Source of the DNA: Xenorhabdus sp014467285
Lineage (GTDB): Bacteria > Pseudomonadota > Gammaproteobacteria > Enterobacterales > Enterobacteriaceae
Reading direction: 5' to 3'
Assembly (NCBI RefSeq): GCF_014467285.1
Contig: NZ_NKHR01000005.1
Span: 62,001 to 126,000 of the forward strand
DNA length: 64,000 nt
The notes under the pieces were generated by a model. It searched no databases. It was not told the origin of the DNA and saw only the letters and a program-made list of their open reading frames with translations. Both the position numbers and the translations under genes were made by a program. Positions 8,461 through 17,745 of the stretch are shown here, piece by piece. Within the stretch, counting starts at the first letter, position 1, and the number at the start of each line of letters is the position of its first letter.

Positions 8461-9246
8461 ATGGCGAAAAGGATTATAGTCAATATCGCTGAACGAACTC
8501 ACTGGCTCTGGCGTCTGCTCATGACGGGGTTCTGTTTCGTCCTGTTTGGCATAGGTGGGCTACTGCTTTCCCTTATCTGGTTTAATTTATTGCTATTTTT
8601 TCAACGCAATGAAGACAAACGTTGCCGCCTTGCTCGTCACAGCATTTCGTTCAGCTTCCGTCTGTTTCTCTTTTTAACCAGAAAATTAGGCGCACTGGAT
8701 TACCATTTTAGTGGTCTGGAAAAAATTCGCTCCGACAAAGGCTGTTTGATCGTTGCGAATCATCCTACTTTGCTGGATTACGTCATACTGGCCTCAACCC
8801 TGCCAGATGTGGATTGCATCGTAAAATCAGCGCTGCTGCGCAATCCGTTTGTCAGTGGTGCCATCCGTTCAGCCCGTTACCTCATCAACAGCGATGCAGA
8901 AACTTTGCTTCCTGTTTGCCGCGAACGGTTAGCTTCCGGGCACAATATTTTGATTTTCCCGGAAGGAACGCGCACGACTCCGGGACACCCTATTTCGCTT
9001 CAACGTGGGGCTGCCAATATCGCTGTACGATGTGAGTGCGATTTACGGATCATACATATTACTTGCAGCCAAAGAATGTTAGATAAGAAAAGCAAGTGGT
9101 ATCAAATTCCACCCCAAAAACCCATTTATACGATCACCATTGGTGAACAACTCACCAATGAAAATTTTGCTGTTGATACAGAGAACGGACACGCCATCGC
9201 TGCCCGTCAGCTCAATCGCCAGCTTACTCATTTATTAACACCATAA
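8461..9246 (+). CDS. apeD: Lysophospholipid acyltransferase-like protein
   Basis: This 261-residue membrane-bound acyltransferase (PlsC/LPLAT family) has hydrophobic N-terminal segments at about 15-45. It carries block I NHPTLLD (H-x4-D, about residue 101), block III FPEGTRT and a basic linker. It probably transfers an acyl chain, possibly the finished polyene, onto a lipid or sugar acceptor at the inner membrane; the acceptor is not known from sequence. The start at ATG 8461 is one base past the apeC stop. A longer in-frame start at 8389 would overlap apeC and adds a non-conserved leader. Confidence 0.8.
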   Translation: MAKRIIVNIAERTHWLWRLLMTGFCFVLFGIGGLLLSLIWFNLLLFFQRNEDKRCRLARHSISFSFRLFLFLTRKLGALDYHFSGLEKIRSDKGCLIVANHPTLLDYVILASTLPDVDCIVKSALLRNPFVSGAIRSARYLINSDAETLLPVCRERLASGHNILIFPEGTRTTPGHPISLQRGAANIAVRCECDLRIIHITCSQRMLDKKSKWYQIPPQKPIYTITIGEQLTNENFAVDTENGHAIAARQLNRQLTHLLTP

Positions 9247-9267
9247 AATTAATCGATATCGGATACG

Positions 9268-9528
9268 ATGATGCAAGCATTACACAATGAAATAAAACAA
9301 CTAATCATAGATACCCTGAATCTGGAAGAGCTCACACCTGCTGATATTGAAACCGATGCTCCCTTGTTTGGCGATGGATTAGGGCTAGACTCTATTGATG
9401 CGCTGGAACTGGGTTTGGCAGTCAAAAATCGTTATGGCATCGTCTTATCTTCCGAAAGTGAAGAGGTGCGCCAGCACTTTTCTTCTGTCGCCGCACTGGC
9501 AACTTATATCCAGTCACAACAAGTATAA
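9268..9528 (+). CDS. apeE: Acyl carrier protein 1
   Basis: This 86-residue acidic protein has the phosphopantetheine site in GLGLDSIDALEL (Ser of DSID, about residue 45). The helical layout and length are those of a type II carrier protein. It is the first of two tandem carriers; the second starts 14 bp later. In studied systems one carrier holds the growing polyene and the other the aryl starter; which is which is recalled only loosely, so I do not assign it here. ATG 9271 is an alternative start. Confidence 0.9.
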   Translation: MMQALHNEIKQLIIDTLNLEELTPADIETDAPLFGDGLGLDSIDALELGLAVKNRYGIVLSSESEEVRQHFSSVAALATYIQSQQV

Positions 9529-9542
9529 GAACAGGTGTCATC

Positions 9543-9791
9543 ATGGAAAAAGAAGCTATTTTTCAGGAAGTATCACAACTCTTGGTTCAATTGTTTGAAC
9601 TGTCCCCTGAAGACATTACGCCTGAATCACGTCTTTATGAAGATCTGGAACTCGACAGCATTGATGCGGTTGATATGGTCGTCCATTTACAGAAAAAAAC
9701 CGGCCGCAAGATCAAACCAGAAGCATTCAAATCTGTCCGCACGGTTCAGGACGTTGTGGATGCCGTGGAACAATTACTGAAAGAACAATAA
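9543..9791 (+). CDS. apeF: Acyl carrier protein 2
   Basis: This 82-residue protein has the site LELDSIDAVDMVVHL (Ser about residue 39) and the helix I pattern typical of carrier proteins. It shares only modest identity with the upstream carrier, so the pair is not a recent duplication and the two are expected to be specialised. It lies between apeE and apeG. Both carriers need a phosphopantetheinyl transferase, and none is visible in this window. Confidence 0.9.
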   Translation: MEKEAIFQEVSQLLVQLFELSPEDITPESRLYEDLELDSIDAVDMVVHLQKKTGRKIKPEAFKSVRTVQDVVDAVEQLLKEQ

Positions 9792-9824
9792 TCAGTACAA
9801 CACAACAAGCATCTGGGTAGTTAA

Positions 9825-10403
9825 TTGAAGCCATTGATTTTATTGTTCCGTATTGCCAATACCGTGATGTTGATCGCCTGGCCTTTCCTGGTGTGGGCGA
9901 TGGTCAACTACGGGCAATTTTATGCAATATTAGTTGTCATTATTCTGTTTTTTGTTTTGCGATTACTGTTAAGCAAATACCAAACGCAAAATCAGCAAAA
10001 AACGGGTTGGAATGCCGGATGGATATTGTCCATGGCCGGAATAATCCTGGGGCTAGCCAGTTTATTCCTGCGCAATCATCAATTGCTGATGTACTACCCA
10101 GTAGTCGTTAATACCGTTCTGCTGATTCTGTTCGGTGGTTCATTGCATTATGGGCCTCCCATCATTGAAAGAATGGCCCGTTACCAAGAGCCGAATTTAC
10201 CTCCAGAAGGCGTTATCTATACACGTAAAGTCACTCATATCTGGTGCCTGTTCTTTATGTTCAATGGCGCTGTCGCACTTGGGACTTGCCTGTATAACGA
10301 TATGGCATTATGGACATTGTGGAACGGAATGGTGAGTTATCTATTAATCGGGATACTCATCACCGTTGAATGGCTGATACGCCAACGGGTAAAGAAAAGA
10401 TGA
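9825..10403 (+). CDS. apeG: Aryl polyene locus membrane protein (COG4648-like)
   Basis: This 192-residue integral membrane protein has about five to six segments, starting at residues 3-22, 28-46, 60-78, 84-104, 132-150 and 158-178. It starts at TTG 9825 with a weak GGGTAG upstream; the leader MKPLILLFRIANTVMLIAWP agrees with this choice. Its 3' end overlaps apeH by ATGA. Function is unknown. Genes of this type accompany nearly all aryl polyene loci, so a role in membrane assembly or transport of the product is inferred. Confidence 0.75.
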   Translation: MKPLILLFRIANTVMLIAWPFLVWAMVNYGQFYAILVVIILFFVLRLLLSKYQTQNQQKTGWNAGWILSMAGIILGLASLFLRNHQLLMYYPVVVNTVLLILFGGSLHYGPPIIERMARYQEPNLPPEGVIYTRKVTHIWCLFFMFNGAVALGTCLYNDMALWTLWNGMVSYLLIGILITVEWLIRQRVKKR

Positions 10404-11788
10404 AAGTACAACCCATATCCCAATGGCTATCAGAGGATAATTGCCCCAATAGAGTCATCGGTTGGGGTAATCATGCTATCAGCCTGAATACACTCCGGCA
10501 GGATGTCATCGCCCTGTATTTGCGTCTCAAAGAGCGGGGTTTGCAAGATCAAGAACGGAAAACTCTCCGCTGGGCGCTGTGTTTTGAAGATAGTTACCAT
10601 TTCTGTGTCGCACTGCTGGCAACACTTCATGCCGGCCAGACTCCCGTGATTCCCGGTCATTGCCGTGAGGCTCAGTTGCAGGAACAACAATCTCTGTTTG
10701 ACGGTGTATTAACCGATTTACCTCTGGCCTTATCCTGTCCTTGCTGGCAAATCTTACTGCCTAATCCAGATGTTGATGTTATGGAAAACACTTCACTTAA
10801 CATCACATTACCGATTATCCCGGCTGATGCCGCTTTGGTGATGTTTACTTCCGGTTCAACGGGGACACCTCAGCAAGTGATCAAACCTGTCGCAGCCATG
10901 GATCTTGAATCCCAATGGCTGGCGGCCTTATGGGGAGATAAACTGCAATCTTGCGTTGTCAGAGCGTCGGTCAGTCATCAACATTTGTATGGTCTGACCT
11001 TCCGTATCTGGCTGCCTATGTCATTGGGTTTGCCATTTGACCGCAAAATGGTGGAGTTTCCCGAACAACTTATCGGTAGCCCACGTTGCGCCCTGATCAG
11101 TAGCCCCGCCTTTTTACAAAGGCTGGATGACAAACTTGCCGCACCAGAATGCGCTTTTGTGGTTTCGGCGGGCGGCCCTTTGCATTTTGTCCATGCAGAA
11201 CAGGCGCAACAGTGGCTCAATATTCTCCCCAATGAAATTTATGGCTGTACCGAAACCGGCGTCATGGCCTGGCGCAAGCGTAAAACAGACAATGCCGTAT
11301 GGACAACATTTGAGGACGTTTCGTTCCGCGAAGATGAGGAAGGAAATCTGCGCGTTTATTCTCCGCTGGTGACTGAATCCAAAGGCTTAATTTTGGATGA
11401 TCAGTTTGCCTTCGATGACCGGGGTAATTTCACTCTATTGGGACGTCGTGACCGGCTGGTAAAAATTGAAGAAAAACGCATTTCACTGTCTGAAATTGAG
11501 CGCCGTTTGTGTGACATTCATGGCATCGCTGATGCTGCGGCACTGCTCATCAATCGGGGAAGACGCAACTACATTGGCGCAGTCGTGGTTTTAGAACACG
11601 AAGACTACGAACGCTATCAGCAACAAGGTATTCATCAATTTTCCCGACATTGGCGTTGCCAATTGAAGCCTTGGCTGGAACCCGTCGCATTACCCCGTTA
11701 CTGGCGAGTTATCGAATCCATTCCCTTGAATGCCCAAAGCAAACGCGCATGGCCTGCGTTACAGGAGCTATTTAATGAAACCCATTGA
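10400..11788 (+). CDS. apeH: Aryl acid:carrier ligase (AMP-forming)
   Basis: This 462-residue member of the adenylate-forming superfamily has the A3 phosphate loop VMFTSGSTGTPQQVI (about residue 155), the A5-like IYGCTETGVMAW and the hinge GRRDRLVKIEEKRIS. It is expected to activate 4-hydroxybenzoate (or a methylated form) with ATP and load it on a carrier protein as the polyketide starter. It is shorter than typical ligases because the C-terminal lid is compact. ATG 10400 overlaps the apeG TGA; a longer frame from 10370 is not needed. Confidence 0.85.
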   Translation: MKVQPISQWLSEDNCPNRVIGWGNHAISLNTLRQDVIALYLRLKERGLQDQERKTLRWALCFEDSYHFCVALLATLHAGQTPVIPGHCREAQLQEQQSLFDGVLTDLPLALSCPCWQILLPNPDVDVMENTSLNITLPIIPADAALVMFTSGSTGTPQQVIKPVAAMDLESQWLAALWGDKLQSCVVRASVSHQHLYGLTFRIWLPMSLGLPFDRKMVEFPEQLIGSPRCALISSPAFLQRLDDKLAAPECAFVVSAGGPLHFVHAEQAQQWLNILPNEIYGCTETGVMAWRKRKTDNAVWTTFEDVSFREDEEGNLRVYSPLVTESKGLILDDQFAFDDRGNFTLLGRRDRLVKIEEKRISLSEIERRLCDIHGIADAAALLINRGRRNYIGAVVVLEHEDYERYQQQGIHQFSRHWRCQLKPWLEPVALPRYWRVIESIPLNAQSKRAWPALQELFNETH

Positions 11789-12134
11789 AATTCACCGCGA
11801 GCAACCTGTTCAAAATGAGGCCATTATACAACTGTATTTAGATCCCGATCTGACTTGGTTTCGTGGGCATTTTCCCATTCAGCCACTCTTGCCGGGTGTG
11901 GCCCAAATCGATTGGGTTATGCACTATGCTGAGAGTTTACTTGCGCCAGGCTGGTCTTTCTCTTCGATTGAAATGGTGAAATTCCAGTTTCCCCTGCAAC
12001 CCGGTGACAAACTTCTGTTAAAAATGACGTGGACAGAAGAAAAACAGCTTCTGACCTTTAGCTATGAAGTAGAAGTTCCAAACGGCAGCGAATATCAGAC
12101 TGCAAGCCAAGGAAAGATAAAGTTATGTCGCTGA
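11775..12134 (+). CDS. apeI: Hotdog dehydratase subunit
   Basis: This 119-residue FabZ-type hotdog protein contains RGHFPIQPLLPGVAQIDW, with the catalytic His in GHFP and the PGV-x-Q-x-D helix start. It is described as working with ApeP as a heteromeric dehydratase that sets the all-trans double bonds. AGGAG lies 12 bases before ATG 11775, inside the apeH end (14-bp overlap). The 3' end overlaps apeJ by 10 bp. The in-frame ATG at 11730 would give a leader with no family support. Confidence 0.85.
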   Translation: MKPIEIHREQPVQNEAIIQLYLDPDLTWFRGHFPIQPLLPGVAQIDWVMHYAESLLAPGWSFSSIEMVKFQFPLQPGDKLLLKMTWTEEKQLLTFSYEVEVPNGSEYQTASQGKIKLCR

Positions 12135-13840
12135 GCGTGAACATCATGACGCCCTGCGTGGTTATTCCTTGTTATAACCACGGCGCAACCATACCTGCTG
12201 TATTAGAAAGGTTATCGCCCTATCAACTTCACTGCTTTATCGTAGATGACGGAAGTGCAGCGGATACTCAACATCGCCTTGAAGATTTGGCAAAATCGCT
12301 TCCCAATGTGACGCTTATCCGCCTTGCACATAATCAGGGCAAGGGTGGTGCCGTTATGGCAGGAATGCGAGCTGCCACAGATTCAGGATATAGCCACGCC
12401 TTGCAGGTTGATGCAGATGGGCAACATTGTCTTGACGATATTCCCGCGTTTTTGGCAAAAGCGCAGCAGTATCCCAACAGCTTGATTTCCGGCAATCCGA
12501 TATATGATGTTTCCGTGCCAAAATCCCGCCTTTATGGACGCTATGTCACTCATTTCTGGGTTTGGGTAGAGACGCTTTCTTTTTCCATCAAAGACAGTAT
12601 GTGCGGCTTCCGGGTTTATCCGTTGGCTCCTACGCTACAACTGTTGGCTAAAAAAGACATTGGTCGCAGGATGGATTTTGATATCGAAATCATGGTGCGG
12701 CTTTATTGGCAAGGAACAGAAAGTGAGTTTGTGCCGACAAAAGTGATTTATCCTGAAAATGGCTTATCCCATTTCGATGCACTGCGGGATAACCTCAGCA
12801 TCTCATGGATGCATACCCGTCTGTTTTTCGGCATGTTACCACGTATTCCCTCGCTGTTATGGCGTAAACGATTATGGCGCAACCAGCGTCACTGGTCTGA
12901 TATTAAAGAGCGCAAGGGGCTGCTTGGCATGAAGTTTATGCTGGCGGTTTATCGATGGCTCGGACGCAAACCCTTTGAGTGGCTGCTTTATCCTGTTGTT
13001 GGCTATTTCTGGGCCACGGGCGGCTCACAACGTCAGGCATCCCGCCAGTATCTTGCGCGTCTGAAACAGACCATGCAACGTAAAGGTTTCCCCATTCCAC
13101 CACGCCTTGATAGTTACCGCCATTACCTGCGTTTCGGCGGAGCCATGTTGGATAAAATCGCAAGCTGGCGCGGTGATTTGAAATGGGGAAAAGATATCGA
13201 ATTTGCACCAGACGCAGAACAGACGCTTTTGGATGGGAATTCAGGTGGCAAGCTGCTTCTGGTTTCTCATCTGGGCGACATTGAAGTCTGTCGGGCACTG
13301 GCACAAAAGACAGGGAAACAAACTATCAATGCGCTGGTGTTTACTGAACATGCCCAACGTTTCAAACAAATTATTGAAGAAGTCTCACCACAGGCAGGAA
13401 TCAATTTATTGCCTGTGACGGATGTGGGAGCCGATACCGCCATCATGCTGAAAGAAAAAATTGATGCCGGTGAATGGGTAGCTATTGTCGGTGATCGGAT
13501 TGCGGTTAATCCTTCCCGCGCCAATACCCAACGTATTGTTTGGAGCCAGTTCCTTGGTCACCCCGCTCCCTTTCCGCAAGGGCCGTTTATCCTTGCATCC
13601 GTGTTGCACTGCCCAGTATTGTTAATGTTCGCTCTCCGACAAAATAGCCAATTCAGAATTTATTGCGAGCACTTCGCCAACCCGCTGGAATTGCCGCGTA
13701 AACAAAGAGAACAGGCATTGCAACAGGCCGTGGATCACTACGCTTCCCGTCTGGAACATTACGCCCTGCAATCTCCCCTTGATTGGTTCAATTTTTTCGA
13801 TTTCTGGCAATTGCCAGCCGATCGGACAAATAAGGAATAA
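12125..13840 (+). CDS. apeJ: Glycosyltransferase 2 / HtrB-like acyltransferase fusion
   Basis: Two enzymes are fused in 571 residues. Residues 8-230 are a GT-A glycosyltransferase: CVVIPCYNHGATIPAVLERL, FIVDDGSAAD, LQVDADGQH (the DxD-type metal site) and KDSMCGFRVY. Residues about 270-560 are an LpxL/HtrB-type acyltransferase with LVSHLGDIEV (H-x4-E) and a later IVGDRIAVN block. The logical product step is to glycosylate and acylate the polyene or its lipid anchor. The order sugar transferase then acyl transferase in one chain suggests channelling, which is inference. It overlaps apeI by 10 bp and ends 3 bp before apeK. Confidence 0.85.
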   Translation: MSLSVNIMTPCVVIPCYNHGATIPAVLERLSPYQLHCFIVDDGSAADTQHRLEDLAKSLPNVTLIRLAHNQGKGGAVMAGMRAATDSGYSHALQVDADGQHCLDDIPAFLAKAQQYPNSLISGNPIYDVSVPKSRLYGRYVTHFWVWVETLSFSIKDSMCGFRVYPLAPTLQLLAKKDIGRRMDFDIEIMVRLYWQGTESEFVPTKVIYPENGLSHFDALRDNLSISWMHTRLFFGMLPRIPSLLWRKRLWRNQRHWSDIKERKGLLGMKFMLAVYRWLGRKPFEWLLYPVVGYFWATGGSQRQASRQYLARLKQTMQRKGFPIPPRLDSYRHYLRFGGAMLDKIASWRGDLKWGKDIEFAPDAEQTLLDGNSGGKLLLVSHLGDIEVCRALAQKTGKQTINALVFTEHAQRFKQIIEEVSPQAGINLLPVTDVGADTAIMLKEKIDAGEWVAIVGDRIAVNPSRANTQRIVWSQFLGHPAPFPQGPFILASVLHCPVLLMFALRQNSQFRIYCEHFANPLELPRKQREQALQQAVDHYASRLEHYALQSPLDWFNFFDFWQLPADRTNKE

Positions 13841-13843
13841 AAA

Positions 13844-14266
13844 ATGCTGACTGATCCCCGTTTTACCGCCGAGGTCGAATTCACCGTGCCATTTCATGAC
13901 GCAGATCCCATGGGTGTCGTTTGGCATGGGAATTATTTCCGCTATTTTGAAATTGCCCGTGAAGCGCTGATGAACCAATTCAATTATGGTTATAGCGAAA
14001 TGCGCGAATCCGGCTATGTCTGGCCCGTCGTTGATGCCCGAATCAAATACCGTGCATCAGTGCGCTTCGAACAAAAAATACGCGTCAGGGCCACCATTGA
14101 AGAATTTGAAAACCGCCTGAAAATTGCCTACCAGATTTTTGATGCTGCAAGCGGCCAAAAAACAACGATGGGCTACACCATTCAGGTTGCCGTTTCCGAA
14201 GAAACACAGGAGATGAGTTTTGTCAGCCCGGACATTCTATTCGAACGCATGGGAGTTAGGCCGTGA
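13844..14266 (+). CDS. apeK: 4HBT-type acyl-ACP thioesterase
   Basis: This 140-residue hotdog thioesterase has the active-site signature FHDADPMGVVWHGNYFRYFE, with the Asp of DADPMG as nucleophile or base, as in 4-hydroxybenzoyl-CoA and YbgC-type thioesterases. It probably releases or edits chains on the carrier proteins. It lies 3 bp after apeJ, and its stop overlaps the GTG start of apeL. Confidence 0.85.
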   Translation: MLTDPRFTAEVEFTVPFHDADPMGVVWHGNYFRYFEIAREALMNQFNYGYSEMRESGYVWPVVDARIKYRASVRFEQKIRVRATIEEFENRLKIAYQIFDAASGQKTTMGYTIQVAVSEETQEMSFVSPDILFERMGVRP

Positions 14267-14886
14267 AAAAATGGCGCTGGATGCTGCTATTTCTGACAGC
14301 AAATTTTCTGATAATCAATAACGTGGCACATGCCACTACCCTTGAAGAGTTACAACAGCGCTTTACGCACCAGCCTGTTGTTCGGGCTCACTTTACACAG
14401 GAGCGCCAAATTCAGGGTATGCCTCAACCACTGCGTTCCAATGGTGAAATGTTGGTTTCACAGCATAAAGGGCTGTGGTGGCATCAGCAGAAACCTTTCC
14501 CGTTGACACTGGTATTGGATGACAGCCATATGGTGCAAATCATGCCGGGGCAAGCGCCTCAGGTAATTACCGCTGACTCTAATCCACAACTGTTTCAGTT
14601 CAATCATTTGATGCGGGCCCTGTTTCAGGCCGATCGTGCTGTGCTGGAAGAAAATTTCAAAATCGAGTTCAGTGACTTAGGACAGGAAAAGTGGCGTTTG
14701 GTATTAACTCCAAAAACCTCTCCTTTGGACAAACTTTTCACAGCGATTACCCTGAACGGTCAAACTAATCTTGATGCTATTTTACTCACCGATCGCCAAG
14801 GTGATCGCACAGAATTATCGTTTACTCAACACCGACTGACTCCTGAGACGCTAAGCCATGAAGAAGAGCAACACTTCAAATTCTGA
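14263..14886 (+). CDS. apeL: LolA-like periplasmic carrier
   Basis: This 207-residue protein has a Sec signal (residues 1-24, MLLFLTANFLIINNVAHA) and a LolA-like half-barrel (LQQRFTHQPVVRAHFTQERQ; GEMLVSQHKGLWWHQQKPFP). It probably moves the lipidic pigment across the periplasm. GTG 14263 overlaps the apeK TGA as GTGA, so coupled translation is expected. Its 3' end overlaps apeM by 29 bp. Such paralogues are specific for aryl polyene loci and are not the lipoprotein chaperone itself. Confidence 0.85.
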   Translation: MKKWRWMLLFLTANFLIINNVAHATTLEELQQRFTHQPVVRAHFTQERQIQGMPQPLRSNGEMLVSQHKGLWWHQQKPFPLTLVLDDSHMVQIMPGQAPQVITADSNPQLFQFNHLMRALFQADRAVLEENFKIEFSDLGQEKWRLVLTPKTSPLDKLFTAITLNGQTNLDAILLTDRQGDRTELSFTQHRLTPETLSHEEEQHFKF

Positions 14887-17182
14887 GCCGCGTCTGCTGG
14901 CATTATTCTGGCTGCTCATGTGCACTATCTTACTGATATCACTGGCAGCCTTATTACCTCAATCCCGCTTATCCACCAGCGTACTGGCCTTACTGCCTGC
15001 ACAAAGTGCCGGAGAGATGCCGCCCGCTTTGCAAGAAGAGTTTATACAACGTCTTGATCGCCAATTGGTCTGGATGGTCAGCCCGGGAAAGAAAGAAGAT
15101 CCTGCACCTGCGCAATATTGGCTGGAACATCTGCAAAAAACCGCCTTTCTGACCCATGTCAAAGGGCCAATGACCGCAGAACAGCAACAAGCCTGGGGAC
15201 GCTTTTACTATGAACACCGCAATGCGATGCTCGATCCTGCTACCCGTGACAGGCTGAAAGACGATGGCAATCAGCAGGCAAACTGGATACTGTCTCAAGT
15301 TTACTCCGCCTTTTCCGGTGTCAGTGGACAAGAGCTCAACAATGATCCCTTAATGCTGGTCAGGGGTTCGCAACTGGCGCTTCAGCAAACATCCAGCCAA
15401 CTACGCCTTCAGGATGGCTGGTTGGTTGCTAAAGATGAGTCAGGAAGAAACTGGTATCTGCTCCACGGAGAGCTGAACAGTTCCTCTTTTGATATGCAGC
15501 AAGGACATCATGCGGTCACTGAACTCGATAAATTGCAGCAAACCTTGAAAACGCAATATCCTGATGCCGAAGTCATTTCACGAGGAACCCTGTTTTACAG
15601 CGATTACGCGACACAACAGGCAAAGCACGATATTTCGACATTAGGTAGCGCTACCGTACTTGGTGTACTGCTACTCATCTATGGAATGTTCCGCTCTTTG
15701 AAGCCGTTGCTGTTGTGTGTTCTGTCCATCAGTATCGGCGCGTTGGCCGGAACCGTAGCAACTTTAGGTGTCTTTGGCGAATTGCATTTTATGACGCTGG
15801 TGATGAGCATCAGCATCATCGGTATTTCTGCTGACTACGCCATTTATTATCTGACTGAGCGCATGGTGCATGGACAGGAAGTCACACCGTGGCAAAGCAT
15901 GCGAAAAGTCCTGCCTGCCTTATTAATGGCATTAGCGACCACCGTTATTGCCTATCTCATCATGATGTTTGCCCCCTTCCCTGGCCTGCGCCAATTGGCT
16001 GTATTTGCCGCTGCGGGGTTGACAGCGTCCTGCTTAACCGTCGTTTGCTGGTATCCCCGACTGGCTAAAAATCTGCCTGTGCGCCCAATTCCTGCCATGA
16101 TTATGCTAATGCGCTGGCTGGCTTTGTGGAGACGTAATCGCCTGTTTTATATCGGGTTACCCGCTATGCTGGTCATTTTTGCCTTATTGGGAATCTCTCG
16201 TTTGCACGTCAATGATGACATTGCCCAATTACAGGCTCTGCCACAGGATATCCATCAACAGGAAAAACACATTGCCGCGCTGACCGGGCAGCGAAGTGAC
16301 CAAAAATGGTTCGTGGTTTATGGCGATAATGCAGAACAAACATTACAACGATTAGAGTCTTTTATCCCCAAACTGGATGCAGAAAAACAGCAAGGTAATA
16401 TCAGCCATTACCAGCGTCTGCCCCTTTCCTCTCTGGCGCAACAGCAGCGGGATCTTGGGCTTATCAAGGCAGCTATTCCCAATATCATCGCTCGTTTGTC
16501 AGACGCAGGACTGATAATCAAACAGCCAGATACCCATCCTATGACAGTCATGCCGAATGACTGGCTCAACAGTGTGGTCAGTGAAGGCTGGCGTCTGATG
16601 TGGATAACCCTGCCAAACGGTCAAAGCGGCGTCCTGCTACCCGTCAACGATGTTAAAGACAGTGTGCTGATGCGCCAATTAGCGGAGAAACAGGCAGGTG
16701 TCAGTTGGATCGACCGTAAACTGGCTTTTGATGAAATGTTTCAGTTTTACCGCACCATGCTTGGCTGGTTGCTGGTGGATTCAATTATCTTGATCGCCGT
16801 CAGTTATATTATCCGGTTGGGCTTGCGCCGGGGTGTTATCAGTATATTGCCATCACTGCTGTCATTAGGGTGTGGGTTGGCTGTTCTCGGTTTTAGCGGC
16901 TATAGCCTTAACTTATTCTCCATTCTGGCGCTGGTTTTGGTGCTAGGTATTGGTATCAACTATACCCTGTTTTTCAGCAATCCCCGTGGTACGCCACTCA
17001 CCTCTTTGTTGGCAATCAGCGTAGCAATGTGTACTTCATTGCTCACGCTGGGCATGTTGGTATTCAGTAGTACCCAAGCAATCAGTAGCTTTGGCATTGT
17101 GTTATGCAGTGGGATTTTTACCGCATTCCTGCTCTCTCCACTGGCAATGCCTGAGCGCCCAAAAAGGAAAAAGAAATCATGA
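14858..17182 (+). CDS. apeM: MMPL/RND-type exporter
   Basis: This 774-residue transporter has one membrane helix at residues 13-35, a large periplasmic loop, a five-helix bundle at about 255-405, a second loop and a second bundle at about 620-760. This is the two-fold layout of MMPL (RND superfamily) proteins, with GISADYAIYYLTERM in the first bundle. It should extract the pigment conjugate from the inner membrane and pass it to ApeL. The start overlaps apeL by 29 bp, and the end overlaps apeN by ATGA. Confidence 0.88.
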   Translation: MKKSNTSNSEPRLLALFWLLMCTILLISLAALLPQSRLSTSVLALLPAQSAGEMPPALQEEFIQRLDRQLVWMVSPGKKEDPAPAQYWLEHLQKTAFLTHVKGPMTAEQQQAWGRFYYEHRNAMLDPATRDRLKDDGNQQANWILSQVYSAFSGVSGQELNNDPLMLVRGSQLALQQTSSQLRLQDGWLVAKDESGRNWYLLHGELNSSSFDMQQGHHAVTELDKLQQTLKTQYPDAEVISRGTLFYSDYATQQAKHDISTLGSATVLGVLLLIYGMFRSLKPLLLCVLSISIGALAGTVATLGVFGELHFMTLVMSISIIGISADYAIYYLTERMVHGQEVTPWQSMRKVLPALLMALATTVIAYLIMMFAPFPGLRQLAVFAAAGLTASCLTVVCWYPRLAKNLPVRPIPAMIMLMRWLALWRRNRLFYIGLPAMLVIFALLGISRLHVNDDIAQLQALPQDIHQQEKHIAALTGQRSDQKWFVVYGDNAEQTLQRLESFIPKLDAEKQQGNISHYQRLPLSSLAQQQRDLGLIKAAIPNIIARLSDAGLIIKQPDTHPMTVMPNDWLNSVVSEGWRLMWITLPNGQSGVLLPVNDVKDSVLMRQLAEKQAGVSWIDRKLAFDEMFQFYRTMLGWLLVDSIILIAVSYIIRLGLRRGVISILPSLLSLGCGLAVLGFSGYSLNLFSILALVLVLGIGINYTLFFSNPRGTPLTSLLAISVAMCTSLLTLGMLVFSSTQAISSFGIVLCSGIFTAFLLSPLAMPERPKRKKKS

Positions 17183-17742
17183 TACGGATAGCTGTCTTAT
17201 CTCTGGTTTGCCTGTTGGCAGCGTGTACGAATTTCCCACAGGATAGCTCGACCAGTGCGTGGCTAAAGCCGGGTGTACGTGTTTCCCTGCCAGAACCGAG
17301 CATTACGCCTGCGATTAATGAGCAACAATTGTTAACAGCCACCGTCAAAGGCAAACAACAATCATTGATTGTGTTGCTTAGTGCCAATGAACAGCACTTA
17401 TCACTGGCAGGGTTGTCTTCGTTAGGCATTCGGTTATTCAAACTGGATTACGACAAAAACGGCATCCATACCGAGCAGTCTATTGTTTTGCCGGAACTTC
17501 CACCCGCCAATCAAGTATTGGCTGATATCATGCTGAGTTATTGGCCTGTTTCCGTTTGGCAGACCCGGCTTCCTTCTGGCTGGACACTCAAGGACAGCGG
17601 CAATTTCCGCCAACTACATGACAAGGATGGGAAATTAATCACAGCAATTCATTATGATACCGTGAATGGCAAACGACGCCCGATTCGCGTCCAGCAGTTC
17701 ATTTTTGGCTATGACATCGCCATTCAGCATCTGGAAGAGTAA
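17179..17742 (+). CDS. apeN: DUF3261 lipoprotein
   Basis: This 187-residue protein has lipobox LLAAC (Cys 16) in MIRIAVLSLVCLLAACTNFP; Thr after Cys predicts outer-membrane sorting. The rest is strand-rich, as expected for a LolB-like receptor (family DUF3261). With ApeL it would make a carrier/receptor pair that inserts the pigment into the outer membrane; this is inferred from fold and context. It overlaps apeM by ATGA and ends 3 bp before apeO. Confidence 0.8.
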   Translation: MIRIAVLSLVCLLAACTNFPQDSSTSAWLKPGVRVSLPEPSITPAINEQQLLTATVKGKQQSLIVLLSANEQHLSLAGLSSLGIRLFKLDYDKNGIHTEQSIVLPELPPANQVLADIMLSYWPVSVWQTRLPSGWTLKDSGNFRQLHDKDGKLITAIHYDTVNGKRRPIRVQQFIFGYDIAIQHLEE

Positions 17743-17745
17743 AAC

